The notes under the pieces: model-generated | The model's input: only the letters and a program-made list of their open reading frames with translations | What the model was told of the DNA's origin: nothing | The model's database searches: none | Shown: positions 19,169 to 27,498 of the stretch, in pieces | Layout of the letters: each line of letters starts with the position of its first letter | Numbering within the stretch: the first letter of the stretch is position 1 | Program-made: the position numbers and the translations under genes | Assembly: GCA_027490225.1 (NCBI GenBank) | Contig: JAIXYK010000035.1 | Location: forward strand, 1 to 64,000 | DNA: 64,000 nucleotides | Source: Bacteroidota bacterium | GTDB taxonomy: Bacteria; Bacteroidota; Bacteroidia; M30B66 | Direction: 5' to 3'

Positions 19169-20392
19169 TTTAACAAACCGTCTTATGTAATATCCATTAG
19201 AGGTACTAATTCTCAGGAAATATATTCCGTTGTCTAATGATGCTAATGGGATTTGCAAATTGGATGATTTCGGCTTGTAGCGATTTACAATTTTCCCAAA
19301 TGCATCTACAATTTCTACTTCAATCATTGGCAAATCTGCCTTTAGTTGAAGAACTTCTTGAGCTGGGTTAGGATAAATGTTTACATTGGAACGATTGATT
19401 TCTTGGTTCATTGTAACGTAATTTAACCTTGCCCGGCTTGCACCGTAACAATCACTTTGAATGCGATACATTATGAAATAATCGCCATTCGTTGAGACAT
19501 AGCTTTCTGATGCAACAGAACCATCCACGAGCGACAAGCCCACCATTTTAACACCGACACTGTCTAACGTTTGAAAGTAATAAACAAGATTAACGGGGTC
19601 AATTGCTCCACCTGAATTTGATACGTAATTATCGAAATTAAGTAAGGTAGGAAGTGCCGTTACCACGCCTGTTTGAGGATTAATTTTCCCTAAACTGTTA
19701 ACTCCATTCTGCATGATCAATCCATACACTGAAGTATCTGCGCAGCTGTATGCATAATTGCCGAAAGTCATGCCTGGTTCTGGCAATGAAATAAGTGGCG
19801 AACTGTAAATTTGGCCATTGTATAAATCGATGCCTGTAAATTTATCTTCCGATTCAAAATAGTAAACCATCAAAAATGGGTCAATTGTACAGCCCGACAT
19901 CGTGTAACTTTCTGCCACTGAATTCGGAGAAATTAGACTAACAATTCCAGTTGTTAAATCGCAGGTGGCAAGACGAATGTCTGCATAGATAAAGCCTGTA
20001 ATTGGGTCATAACTAATCTGTCTGAAAAGCCCATACATGCTAGAATCGGCAGCATTGAATCTGAAATTATCGAAAGTACCTTCCATGTTTGGCAAGGAAA
20101 TCATCACATCATTCACTATTTCACCTGTTTGCAAATTGATTGACAACCAAGAATCTTCGTCTTGATACGAAAATGTTTGATTGTATGGGTTTAGGGCAGC
20201 TCCTGTTGAGTTAACAGCATTGCTTAAAACAGCATTTCCAATGGTGGAAATTACACCTGTGGAAGGATCAATAGTGCCAAATTGAAAACCTGAAGGATTA
20301 ACTGTTTGATACAAACCGTACATCGTGTTGTCGACTTGTGCGCTTAGTTGAATAAAAAGCAAGGATGCAAAAAAGAGTAAATAGTGTTTCAT
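19163..20392 (-). CDS. Secreted propeller-like protein with T9SS sorting domain
   Basis: 409 residues from the ATG at 20392 (MKHYLLFFASLLF; signal peptide ends LSAQ). ATGs at 20407 and 20428 would add up to 12 residues before the signal peptide. The body has four recurring blades of the pattern MYGL, then IDP-TG-I, then a YYFE/YYFQ-type strand (TIDPSTGVIST, NLQTGEIVN, DLTTGIVSL, NPQTGVVTA), suggesting a beta-propeller. The C-terminus is a T9SS type A domain (IYPNPAQEVLQLK, LDNGIYFLRIS). Exported surface protein of unknown role. Confidence 0.8.
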   Translation of the reverse strand: MKHYLLFFASLLFIQLSAQVDNTMYGLYQTVNPSGFQFGTIDPSTGVISTIGNAVLSNAVNSTGAALNPYNQTFSYQDEDSWLSINLQTGEIVNDVMISLPNMEGTFDNFRFNAADSSMYGLFRQISYDPITGFIYADIRLATCDLTTGIVSLISPNSVAESYTMSGCTIDPFLMVYYFESEDKFTGIDLYNGQIYSSPLISLPEPGMTFGNYAYSCADTSVYGLIMQNGVNSLGKINPQTGVVTALPTLLNFDNYVSNSGGAIDPVNLVYYFQTLDSVGVKMVGLSLVDGSVASESYVSTNGDYFIMYRIQSDCYGASRARLNYVTMNQEINRSNVNIYPNPAQEVLQLKADLPMIEVEIVDAFGKIVNRYKPKSSNLQIPLASLDNGIYFLRISTSNGYYIRRFVKV

Positions 20393-20638
20393 AAGGCTTG
20401 TGTTCATTGCTAAACAGCTGTAAAACAAGAATCCATGAACATTGTTCCCGTTTGTGTTAAATTACTAGTTTTTCTAGTCTTAGTTTTGCGACTTTAACCT
20501 TTGAACTTTTTACTTTCAACTACAGTAAAGTTTATAGAGCTTTAGCTACCTATGCTGAACTGTTATGTGAACAGGTTTTTTCGCCTATTTTGAGCGCCAA
20601 AATATCACAACTGACCTAATATTCATTCCTTACTTGAA
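20393..20638. other. Gap upstream of the propeller-like gene
   Basis: There are no coding frames of note. A TAGTTTTG box (20481-20488, plus strand) lacks a correctly spaced -33 partner and points at no gene, so no promoter is called. The adjacent structured element is listed separately. Confidence 0.4.
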
Positions 20639-20706
20639 TGCCCGCGTGAGGTGCTGAGCGTATACCTTGTATGAGCGAAGAACCGGCCCGGAGGGACACG
20701 CCCAAA
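20639..20706 (-). repeat. TTGGGCG intergenic element, short copy (minus orientation)
   Basis: Read on the minus strand it opens TTTGGGCGTGTCCC three bases after the stop of the DUF2805 gene and closes CTCACGCGGGC. It is about 68 bp, roughly half the length of the other copies, and the central hairpin is reduced to a weak ATAC/GTAT pairing. Start and end motifs match the copies at 43936 and 50240. Confidence 0.55.
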
Positions 20707-20708
20707 TT

Positions 20709-20996
20709 TTAATATTTCTTTTTTGAGATTCTGTTACCTGTGGATTTTTGCAATGTGCATTTGAACCTGTTTACGGTTTTATCTCTCAAGGCTTCGTGTT
20801 TAGTGGCTCTGCCAGAAACTCTTGCTCTCCATTTTCGCCAGTTTTTGGGATGCATTTCGCGTTTCATCAAGGCTTTCACATCGTCTTCTTTTAAGCCGAA
20901 TTGTGCGAAAATGGCATCGAAAGAAGTACGGTCTTCCCAGGCCATTTCTATGATTCTGTCAATGTCTATTTCGGAAAGGTTTTCGAACATGCTCAT
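20709..20996 (-). CDS. DUF2805 / TIGR03643 family small protein
   Basis: 95 residues from the ATG at 20996 (a second ATG at 20990 is equally possible). The earlier in-frame start at 21089 would overlap the upstream kinase and is rejected. The conserved core is DRIIEMAWEDRTSFDAIF, then FGLKEDDVKALMKREM and KNWRKWRARVSGR, a compact helix-turn-helix-like basic protein typical of this family. Biochemical role unknown. It is third in the pnuC-kinase string, 25 bp after the kinase stop. From memory, relatives often sit near photolyase/DUF2256 genes, which here lie just upstream. Confidence 0.85.
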   Translation of the reverse strand: MSMFENLSEIDIDRIIEMAWEDRTSFDAIFAQFGLKEDDVKALMKREMHPKNWRKWRARVSGRATKHEALRDKTVNRFKCTLQKSTGNRISKKKY

Positions 20997-21021
20997 TGAA
21001 ACGAATGATGTGAAAATTTGT

Positions 21022-21564
21022 TCAATCTTGATTGGGAAATTGCTGATTGATTGACTGGATTGCTGAATTTTCGCGTTCCTGCTCAACACCCGAAATAATG
21101 GTAAATGGTCTGTTGAGTTGAATTAATTCCTGTTTGTAAATCTCGAAAAGTTCTTTGCGCTGGTGTGGATGCTCGCGCAAAGGGTCTTCTTGCCAAGGCA
21201 AATCAACATTCATTAAAAAGGTATGGTCGAAATGTTGGTTTTTAACAGCTTCTTTTAACCAATCGGAACTACTGCCAAATACAAATTCGCTCCACACTTT
21301 GCACACCAGCAAATCGGTATCGTAAAAAATAAATCCTTGTTGTTTTTCTTCTGTGATTTGGGCTATTTCGAGGCTTTTCTGCGCAATAAAATCAATGTCG
21401 CTTTGGGAGTATTTTTCGGTTTTGTTTTCTAAGTAGGTTCTTGCAAATTCTGGAATGACAGCGCCTTTGAAATGCGCAGCTAAAGATTCTGCAAGTGTAG
21501 ATTTACCCGTAGATTCGGGACCTGTTATAGCAATTCGAATGCAGCTGCTTTTTGTTTTTTCCAT
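21022..21564 (-). CDS. NadR-like P-loop kinase (putative ribosylnicotinamide kinase)
   Basis: 180 residues from the ATG at 21564. The open frame extends upstream to 21849, but only inside pnuC and without family similarity. Walker A is GPESTGKST (residues 15-23), followed by PEFARTYLE and a Walker-B-like FIFYDTDLLVCKVW, characteristic of the NadR kinase domain (AAA_28). The family phosphorylates nicotinamide riboside to NMN, trapping the substrate taken up by PnuC. The gene overlaps the 3' end of pnuC by 40 nt, implying translational coupling. The NMN adenylyltransferase domain of enteric NadR is absent. Confidence 0.88.
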   Translation of the reverse strand: MEKTKSSCIRIAITGPESTGKSTLAESLAAHFKGAVIPEFARTYLENKTEKYSQSDIDFIAQKSLEIAQITEEKQQGFIFYDTDLLVCKVWSEFVFGSSSDWLKEAVKNQHFDHTFLMNVDLPWQEDPLREHPHQRKELFEIYKQELIQLNRPFTIISGVEQERENSAIQSINQQFPNQD

Positions 21565-22088
21565 TGCTGATAGCCGTATGCTGCTAAAACTGCAAGTATT
21601 AAATAAAGACCCGCTGTGGCATACAAATTTTTGTAAATATATAAACAAGCGCTGAGAAGGTCTATAACAATCCAAATGAGCCAGTTTTCGAGTATTTTTC
21701 TGGTAAGAAACCAGGTGCAAACCAAACCCGAAATAGCCAGCGAAGCATCTAAATAAGGAACATCTGAAGGGGAAAAAACGTCTAACAAACGGCCTGAAAT
21801 TAAAGAAAACAAAATAGTAACCATAGCGCCAATCAAAGCTAGGCTCCAATTAATGCGATTAATTTCAAACTCTTCGCTATCTGGAGACCAATTTTTCCAA
21901 CCTATAACTCCAAGCACAACATACCACGCTTGCAAGGCAGCTTCTGCAAATAACACAGATTGGTAAAAAATAAAGGTATAAAGAGCCGCTCCAGCAATTC
22001 CGAAAAGCCAGTTCACCCTCAATTGGCGTCCACTTAAGAAAACGCCAACGAGCGTGAGCATTGCTGCTATGATTTCAATGATGGTCAT
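21525..22088 (-). CDS. pnuC: Nicotinamide riboside transporter PnuC
   Basis: 187 residues with about seven membrane helices. The family signature is near the C-terminus: ENWLIWIVIDLLSACLYIYK followed by LYATAGLYLILAVLAAYGY, and an internal WYVVLGVIGWKNW. PnuC carries nicotinamide riboside across the inner membrane by facilitated diffusion. The kinase gene that would trap it begins inside the 3' end of this gene. First gene of a three-gene operon, with a TACTTTTG -7 box about 40 nt upstream. Confidence 0.92.
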   Translation of the reverse strand: MTIIEIIAAMLTLVGVFLSGRQLRVNWLFGIAGAALYTFIFYQSVLFAEAALQAWYVVLGVIGWKNWSPDSEEFEINRINWSLALIGAMVTILFSLISGRLLDVFSPSDVPYLDASLAISGLVCTWFLTRKILENWLIWIVIDLLSACLYIYKNLYATAGLYLILAVLAAYGYQQWKKQKAAAFELL

Positions 22089-22126
22089 TTTGACAATTAA
22101 CTGCTTACTTTTTTTCTTTACTGGCG

Positions 22127-22134
22127 CAAAAGTA
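22127..22134 (-). promoter_or_regulatory. Candidate -7 box upstream of pnuC
   Basis: TACTTTTG on the minus strand (22134-22127), followed by GCG as in the rplU promoter. No TTTG at the usual 19-nt spacing, so the call is tentative. Confidence 0.4.
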
Positions 22135-22211
22135 AAACAACGCTTTCTTTATTCTAGTTACGATGATTTTTCAATTCAAGTTTTTAAGGTTTCAACTAAT
22201 TTGTAAAAATG

Positions 22212-23519
22212 CTAGAATTCTAACCACAATTTCTGATAAAGTCCTTGTGCATCGTACATCTCTGCTTGTTTTTGAATATTAAAATATCGATTTTCTCTTG
22301 GGTCGTTTCCAACACCAGCAATGTATGCCCAATTGCCCCAATTGCTGCAAACATCATAATCTATTAATTGTGATTCAAAATACATTGCTCCCATGCGCCA
22401 ATCAAGTTGTAAATCGTTTACCAAAAAACTGGCAACATTTTGCCGACCGAGATTGCTCATAAAACCTGTAAGTTTTAGCTCTAGCATATTAGCATCGATA
22501 AAGGAATTTCCTGAATAACCATTTGCCCATTTTTCGAAAGCGCGCAGGTAATTACTTCCTTTTTTGTCTGTTTTTGCGCCCCGAATGCCGTACTTCAAAA
22601 ACAATTTTCTACCGAATTTCATCATTACAAACTGAAAATAATCTCTCCACAACAATTCGAAAACAAGCCAGTAAGTACTTTGATTAGACACTCTTTCTGC
22701 CTCGTACTTCTTTACTTCCTCAAAAATTGTGCGTGGTGAAATAGCTCCAACTGCCAACCATGGACTAAATTTGGAAGAGTAATCTGCACCAATAAGTCCA
22801 TTGCGTGTTTCTTTGTAGACTTGCAATAAATCCTGTTTCCAGAAATATGTTTCTACTCTTTCGTGGGCTTCATTTTCACCGCCAATAAATTTCAAAACGG
22901 CTCTGTTGTCTATGATTGGCTGAGTTGTAGAAAATAGTTGATGTATTGCATCTGCTGAAATACGCTCGGTTATCATTCCTTTAATTTCTTTGGGTTTTTT
23001 AAAGGTTTCCCGAACAATGAACTTTTTCTCGACCAATTTTCTGAAATTGGTAAAAATATCGGGCAGTTCATTGATTTCAAAAGGCAAATCGTTTGGATGC
23101 AACAAAGTAGCTCCGTGAAACAAATGCAATGATGCATTTTGACTTGCTAATTGATGTCGGAGTTTGGATTCAATTTGCTGTTCATTCCAAGCATTTTCAG
23201 CATGTGCAAAAACGGTTTTTATATGGTATTTAGCAGCTAGTTCAGGAATAACTTCTTCAGGATTTCCTCTGTAAATCTGCAATTCTAAGCCAATTGCTCG
23301 CAAGCTATTTTGTAAATCAATTACCGATTCGGCTATAAACTGCTTTCTAAATTCACCTGTTTTAGGAAAACCTAGCGGTGTAATTTCATATTCGCGCGGA
23401 TCAATAATGTAAACCGGAAGTGCACAAAGCCCTAACTTTTCTGCGGTAAATAATGGTTCGTGGTCTGTGATTCGGAGGTCGTTTCTAAACCAAATTAGCG
23501 CGTTGGTATTATTTTCCAT
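22212..23519 (-). CDS. Cryptochrome DASH / photolyase family protein
   Basis: 435 residues. The N-terminal Rossmann antenna domain starts [17 protein letters not shown]. The linker carries the DASH-typical TNFRKLVE, and the C-terminal FAD domain has [38 protein letters not shown] and [20 protein letters not shown]. Cry-DASH proteins bind FAD and usually a folate antenna, repairing CPDs mainly in single-stranded DNA or acting as light sensors. Last gene of the seven-gene pterin/photolyase operon; its start lies 11 nt inside the DUF2256 gene. Confidence 0.93.
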   Translation of the reverse strand: MENNTNALIWFRNDLRITDHEPLFTAEKLGLCALPVYIIDPREYEITPLGFPKTGEFRKQFIAESVIDLQNSLRAIGLELQIYRGNPEEVIPELAAKYHIKTVFAHAENAWNEQQIESKLRHQLASQNASLHLFHGATLLHPNDLPFEINELPDIFTNFRKLVEKKFIVRETFKKPKEIKGMITERISADAIHQLFSTTQPIIDNRAVLKFIGGENEAHERVETYFWKQDLLQVYKETRNGLIGADYSSKFSPWLAVGAISPRTIFEEVKKYEAERVSNQSTYWLVFELLWRDYFQFVMMKFGRKLFLKYGIRGAKTDKKGSNYLRAFEKWANGYSGNSFIDANMLELKLTGFMSNLGRQNVASFLVNDLQLDWRMGAMYFESQLIDYDVCSNWGNWAYIAGVGNDPRENRYFNIQKQAEMYDAQGLYQKLWLEF

Positions 23520-23655
23520 TTTTCTGGCTCTTACATTTATCGCTGCAATACTTTACCTCTTCCCAAACTTTTTCCCATTTCTTGCGCCAGGTAAACGGTC
23601 GATTGCAAACAATGCAGTTCTTTTCGGGAAGGTGTTGTTTTTTTACTCCTTTCAT
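23509..23655 (-). CDS. DUF2256 small zinc-ribbon-like protein
   Basis: 48 residues, a real gene that short-ORF cut-offs would miss. It contains two CxxC-type pairs, [14 protein letters not shown] and YCSDKCKS, the hallmark of DUF2256 (PF10013). Its ATG overlaps the photolyase stop (ATGA at 23655-23652) and its stop lies inside the start of cry-DASH, so it is translationally coupled on both sides. Four cysteines suggest zinc binding. The family is known for adjacency to photolyase/cryptochrome genes, but its function is undescribed. Confidence 0.9.
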   Translation of the reverse strand: MKGVKKQHLPEKNCIVCNRPFTWRKKWEKVWEEVKYCSDKCKSQKNGK

Positions 23656-24974
23656 GCCGTTTCTGCGGTAGCTCCCAGTCCTTTTTTATAGGTTGCAATG
23701 GCTCTGTCTCTTGCCATTTTATGGTCTACCATTGGTTTAGCATATTTAAATGGGTCATTAAATTCTGGCACCCAATGTTTGATATAAATTGCTTTGGGGT
23801 CGAATTTCTCTGTTTGTAATGCAGGATTAAAAACCCTAAAATAAGGTGCTGCATCGCAACCAGAACCTGCAGCCCATTGCCAGCCACCATTATTAGAAGA
23901 GAGTTCAAAATCGAGCAGTTTTCTTGCAAAATAGGCTTCGCCCCAGCGCCAGTCAATTAAAAGATGTTTAGTAAGAAAACTTGCCACTACCATTCTCACG
24001 CGGTTATGCATAAAACCTGTTTGATTCAATTCTCGCATTCCCGCATCAACAATTGGATAGCCCGTTTTTCCTTCGCACCACTTCTGAAATTCTTCTGGAT
24101 TATTTCTCCATTCAATTTTGTCGTAGTTTGGTTTAAATGCTCCATTCACCACATGTGGAAAATTCCATAAAATCATTTGGTAGAAATCTCTCCAGATCAA
24201 TTCGTTAAGCCATTTTTCATTCAGTTTCATTCCTTTTTTGGTCAGTTCTCTTATCGAAACTGTTCCAAACCTAAGGTGTATACTCATTCTGGTGGTTCCA
24301 TTTATAGAAGGAATATCGCGTTGTTCGTGGTATTTCGCTATAATGCTTTGAGATGGCTCTGGTGAAGGAAATATTAACTTGGAAGCGACAAAGCCCATAC
24401 TTTGCAGCGTTGGCAATTCTTGTGGGGCTGTTTTAAAGAAATGATTGAAATGCTTTTCAGTTGGATAGGCTGTGAGATGAGCTTCAGTAAGTGTTGCTTT
24501 CCACTTTCTCGAATAAGGAGTGAAAACGGTGTATGGCTTCCCGTCGTCTTTGGTAATTTCTAATTTCTCGAAAATTACCTGGTCTTTAAAAGTCAAGAGT
24601 TTTGCTCCTTTTGATTTTAAAAAAGCATCAATTGCGGCATCTCTATCTTTAGCGTAGGGCTCATAATCGTGATTGGTGTAAACTCCGGTAATTGCATATT
24701 GCTCGCTAAGTTCTTTAAAGATTTCTAATGGATTACCATAAAAAGTAGCAATTGAACTTCCTAGCTTTGTTAATTCGGAATTAATTCGGCCAACTTCCTG
24801 GTGAATAAATGTGACTCTTGCATCATTTTCATCCTCCAAAAAATCGAGTATTTGCTTATCGAAAATAAATATTGGAAGTACTGCAGCATTTTGTTGTAAT
24901 GCATTATAAAGTCCCGCATTATCTTGTAAGCGCAAATCTCTTCTGAACCAAAAAATAGCTACTTCTTGTTTCAT
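23652..24974 (-). CDS. phrB: Class I deoxyribodipyrimidine photolyase
   Basis: 440 residues. The N-terminal antenna domain begins [13 protein letters not shown], and [15 protein letters not shown] follows at about 100. The FAD domain contains [49 protein letters not shown] and [24 protein letters not shown], the class I CPD photolyase signatures with the tryptophan chain and adenine-binding asparagine region. It reverses UV-induced pyrimidine dimers using blue light and reduced FAD. Its start overlaps the flavin reductase stop by 4 nt, coupling production to a possible flavin supply. Confidence 0.95.
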   Translation of the reverse strand: MKQEVAIFWFRRDLRLQDNAGLYNALQQNAAVLPIFIFDKQILDFLEDENDARVTFIHQEVGRINSELTKLGSSIATFYGNPLEIFKELSEQYAITGVYTNHDYEPYAKDRDAAIDAFLKSKGAKLLTFKDQVIFEKLEITKDDGKPYTVFTPYSRKWKATLTEAHLTAYPTEKHFNHFFKTAPQELPTLQSMGFVASKLIFPSPEPSQSIIAKYHEQRDIPSINGTTRMSIHLRFGTVSIRELTKKGMKLNEKWLNELIWRDFYQMILWNFPHVVNGAFKPNYDKIEWRNNPEEFQKWCEGKTGYPIVDAGMRELNQTGFMHNRVRMVVASFLTKHLLIDWRWGEAYFARKLLDFELSSNNGGWQWAAGSGCDAAPYFRVFNPALQTEKFDPKAIYIKHWVPEFNDPFKYAKPMVDHKMARDRAIATYKKGLGATAETA

Positions 24975-25603
24975 AGAATTACAGTTACTGGTAAATCAAC
25001 TTTAGCATACGAAAGCCTGTTAATTTTTTCGGTTTTATAATATGCATCTAAACCTGCGCTGGTAATGGTTCCTGCTTTTTGTAGGTCTATAAAACCGTCG
25101 TCTGAAATTGAAGTATCAGGAATAATTAGTTCTTGAATTTCACCAATTAATAAGATGGTTCCATTTATTTTTATAACCTGCTCATCTACACTTTTAAGTA
25201 GGATTTTAACTTCACTTTCTTTCACAAATGGCACATCTACATCCATTATAAATTCTGGTGTTAAACCAACAGCTTCGAACTCAGAAATGTTTGATGGGTA
25301 ACGGGCGCTTGTTTGATGGGCTTGCTGGTAAAACGACTCTTGAATTTGATTGATTGTAAAATATCCGTTTTGACGAATGTTTTCTAAGGTATGTCGTTCA
25401 ACGCTGTCGGGACGAAATAAAATTCCCAGCATTGGAGGATTGGCGCCAATATGCAGTATTTGAGAGAAGATTGCGAGATTCGTTGTACCTGAATTATTTA
25501 CTGTTCCAATTAAACAAACACTTTTGAAACCACTAACACTGTTGATTAAATTGCGTCGGAAACGGTCGTTTAAATTCAGTATTTCAGAAAAACTGTACTG
25601 CAT
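24971..25603 (-). CDS. Flavin reductase-like (DIM6/NTAB) FMN-binding protein
   Basis: 210 residues of the split-barrel flavin reductase family: GFKSVCLIGTVNNSGTTNLA at 24-43, then a GILFRPDSVERHTLENIRQNG segment typical of FMN-binding members, and ARYPSNISEFEAVGLTP. The family reduces free FMN/FAD with NAD(P)H or holds FMN as a prosthetic group. Its place between the SDR and the photolyase suggests a role in flavin reduction or pterin/flavin chemistry for the photolyases (inference). It overlaps phrB (ATGA). Confidence 0.8.
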   Translation of the reverse strand: MQYSFSEILNLNDRFRRNLINSVSGFKSVCLIGTVNNSGTTNLAIFSQILHIGANPPMLGILFRPDSVERHTLENIRQNGYFTINQIQESFYQQAHQTSARYPSNISEFEAVGLTPEFIMDVDVPFVKESEVKILLKSVDEQVIKINGTILLIGEIQELIIPDTSISDDGFIDLQKAGTITSAGLDAYYKTEKINRLSYAKVDLPVTVIL

Positions 25604-25614
25604 GTTTAATTATT

Positions 25615-26319
25615 TTAAATCATGCGCAAACTACCCATTCCTCCGTCTACTCCCAAAATTTGCCCAGTAATCCATGTGGCATTGTCCTGTAAAAGAAATG
25701 CTGCGGCAGCTGCAATATCTTCTGAAGTTCCATATCTGCCAAGCGGGTGGCGTTTGTTAGATGCTTCTTTCTTTTCATCAGTTGCTAGTAATTTTGCAGC
25801 AAGTGGTGTGTCTGTTAATGAGGGAGCAATGGCATTGAAACGAATTCCAGCGGAAGCGTATTCTGCAGCTAGCGATTTTGTCAAACCTTCTATTGCACCC
25901 TTGGATGCTGCAATAGAAGTATGAAATGACATTCCGGTTTGCACTGCAACTGTGCTGAATAAAACAACAGATGCATTTCCATTCGCTTTTAAACCATTAT
26001 AACAAGCTTGAATAGAAGCAATTGCTCCCAAAACATTGATGTTAAAATCATCTTGAAACTGCTGTTTTTTAATTCTGTGGAATGGCAGAAGGCTAATACT
26101 TCCCGGGCAATAAGCAAGACCGCTGATGTTATCTGGCAAATTCTCAAAAACAGGATTTTCAGCAGTTATATCCAATTCTTGAAAATGAATGTTTGGATGA
26201 TTCGGTAATTCATGCCTATTTCTAGCATAAACAAATACTTGGTGATTTGCTTCGGCCATTATGATGCATAAACTTGCGCCTATTCCGGTTGTTCCTCCAA
26301 CAATTACGTAGTTTCCCAT
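25615..26319 (-). CDS. Short-chain dehydrogenase-like protein lacking the catalytic tyrosine
   Basis: 234 residues. Rossmann dinucleotide motif GGTTGIG (8-14); LAYCPGS replaces the usual NNAG; the catalytic-type serine sits in LFSTVAV (S122); the Lys of YxxxK is present (K140 in IAASKGA) but the Tyr position is Ile136. The end WITGQILGVDGGMGSL is standard for SDRs. Lysine without tyrosine implies altered catalysis or a binding role. It lies 7 bp after folE and 11 bp before the flavin reductase gene. A sepiapterin- or dihydropteridine-reductase-like role in the operon is possible but the missing Tyr argues for caution. Confidence 0.85.
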   Translation of the reverse strand: MGNYVIVGGTTGIGASLCIIMAEANHQVFVYARNRHELPNHPNIHFQELDITAENPVFENLPDNISGLAYCPGSISLLPFHRIKKQQFQDDFNINVLGAIASIQACYNGLKANGNASVVLFSTVAVQTGMSFHTSIAASKGAIEGLTKSLAAEYASAGIRFNAIAPSLTDTPLAAKLLATDEKKEASNKRHPLGRYGTSEDIAAAAAFLLQDNATWITGQILGVDGGMGSLRMI

Positions 26320-26326
26320 ATAGAAT

Positions 26327-27016
26327 TTAAAGCGTAATGTATTTTAAAAACTCTTCTCTCGTTGCATCATTGGCAAACTTTCCAGAAAAAGAAGACGTTA
26401 CTGTTTTAGAGTTTGCATCTTGCACTCCTCTTGAAGAAACACATAAATGTACTGCGTCTATTATGATGGCAACATCTTCTGTTTGGAGAATTTTTTTCAA
26501 TTCATTGGCGATTTGTACTGTTAACCTTTCTTGCACTTGCGGTCGTTTTGCGAAATGCTGTACAATGCGGTTAATTTTTGATAAGCCAATAACTTTTCCG
26601 TTAGATATATAAGCTACGTGTGCTTTTCCGATAATCGGTACAAAATGGTGCTCGCAGTTTGAATAGAAAGTAATATCCTTTTCAACAAGCATTTCTTTGT
26701 ACTTGTATTTGTTTTCAAAAAGGGCGATCTGTGGCATATTAGCAGGATTTAGCCCGCTAAAAATCTCTTTTACATACATTTTAGCAACTCTTTTTGGAGT
26801 TCCTCTTAGGCTATCATCTGTTAAGTCTAAGCCAAGTGTGAGCATTATTTCACGAAAATGAGCTTCAATTTTCGATATTTTTTCTTGGTCGGTTAGTAAA
26901 AAAGCATCTGGTCTAAGTGGCGTATCTTCTGATGTTCCGATATGCTCTTCGCCCATTAAATCTTCAATGGAAATCTCAGTATCCACTGTATTCAACGAAG
27001 TTACGTTCAGTTTCAT
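26327..27016 (-). CDS. folE: GTP cyclohydrolase I
   Basis: 229 residues. The catalytic core shows RGTPKRVAKMYVKEIFSG, FYSNCEHHFVPIIGKAHVAY (zinc Cys/His), KINRIVQHFAKRPQVQERL and VHLCVSSRGVQD (second zinc Cys). The enzyme converts GTP to dihydroneopterin triphosphate, the entry to tetrahydrofolate and biopterin-type pterins. An N-terminal extension of about 40 residues is usual. Its 5' end overlaps the PTPS homologue by 41 nt, so the two pterin enzymes are tightly coupled and lead the photolyase operon. Confidence 0.96.
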   Translation of the reverse strand: MKLNVTSLNTVDTEISIEDLMGEEHIGTSEDTPLRPDAFLLTDQEKISKIEAHFREIMLTLGLDLTDDSLRGTPKRVAKMYVKEIFSGLNPANMPQIALFENKYKYKEMLVEKDITFYSNCEHHFVPIIGKAHVAYISNGKVIGLSKINRIVQHFAKRPQVQERLTVQIANELKKILQTEDVAIIIDAVHLCVSSRGVQDANSKTVTSSFSGKFANDATREEFLKYITL

Positions 27017-27386
27017 AAAGTCTTATTGTAAGTGTGAATTTCGAATCCAGTTTTTCTCTGATTAAATTCCAGATAACAACTGCAATATTTTCTGCTGTAG
27101 GGTTTAAGTCTTTAAACTCAGGAACATCCAAATTCAAATTTTTATGATCGAATCTGTCGGTAACTTGTTCTTTAACAATGTCGCTTAAAATTTTAATGTC
27201 GATAACATAGCCTGTTTCTTGGTCAATTTCTCCTTCAACTTCCACTGTTAGGTCATAATTGTGACCATGATAATTAGGATTGTTGCACTTCCCAAAAATC
27301 GTTTTGTTTTTTTCTGCATCCCAATTCGAATTATATAATCGGTGTGCGGCATTAAAATGTTCTTTTCTAAATACTTTTACTTTCAT
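26976..27386 (-). CDS. 6-pyruvoyl-tetrahydropterin synthase / QueD family protein
   Basis: 136 residues from the ATG at 27386; a GTG two codons upstream (27392) is possible. Zinc histidines are visible in FNAAHRL and YHGHNYDLTV; the cysteine in GKCNNPNYHGHNY and the acid/His pair FDHKNLN complete the active site. The CNNPNYHGHNY context resembles eukaryotic-type PTPS as much as QueD. Product: 6-pyruvoyl-tetrahydropterin or 6-carboxy-tetrahydropterin. First gene of the operon. Placement before photolyases, with no queC/queE in view, favours a pterin cofactor over queuosine, but this is inference. Confidence 0.88.
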   Translation of the reverse strand: MKVKVFRKEHFNAAHRLYNSNWDAEKNKTIFGKCNNPNYHGHNYDLTVEVEGEIDQETGYVIDIKILSDIVKEQVTDRFDHKNLNLDVPEFKDLNPTAENIAVVIWNLIREKLDSKFTLTIRLYETERNFVEYSGY

Positions 27387-27498
27387 AAGCACCTATCTAA
27401 ACCGTTTTGATGTTTTTTTGTTTATAATTTGTTGAAAATTGTTCCACAAAACAAGTTTCGATCTCAGAAAGTTAAATTAATTAATTCATTTTTGTTGA

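Noticed and set aside
20451-20488. Plus-strand promoter TTTG...TAGTTTTG
   Set aside because: The spacing is 26 nt instead of about 19 and no plus-strand gene follows.
21565-21849. 95-codon N-terminal extension of the NadR-like kinase
   Set aside because: Lies wholly inside pnuC, aromatic/basic in composition and without family similarity; Walker A sits at the normal distance from the ATG at 21564.
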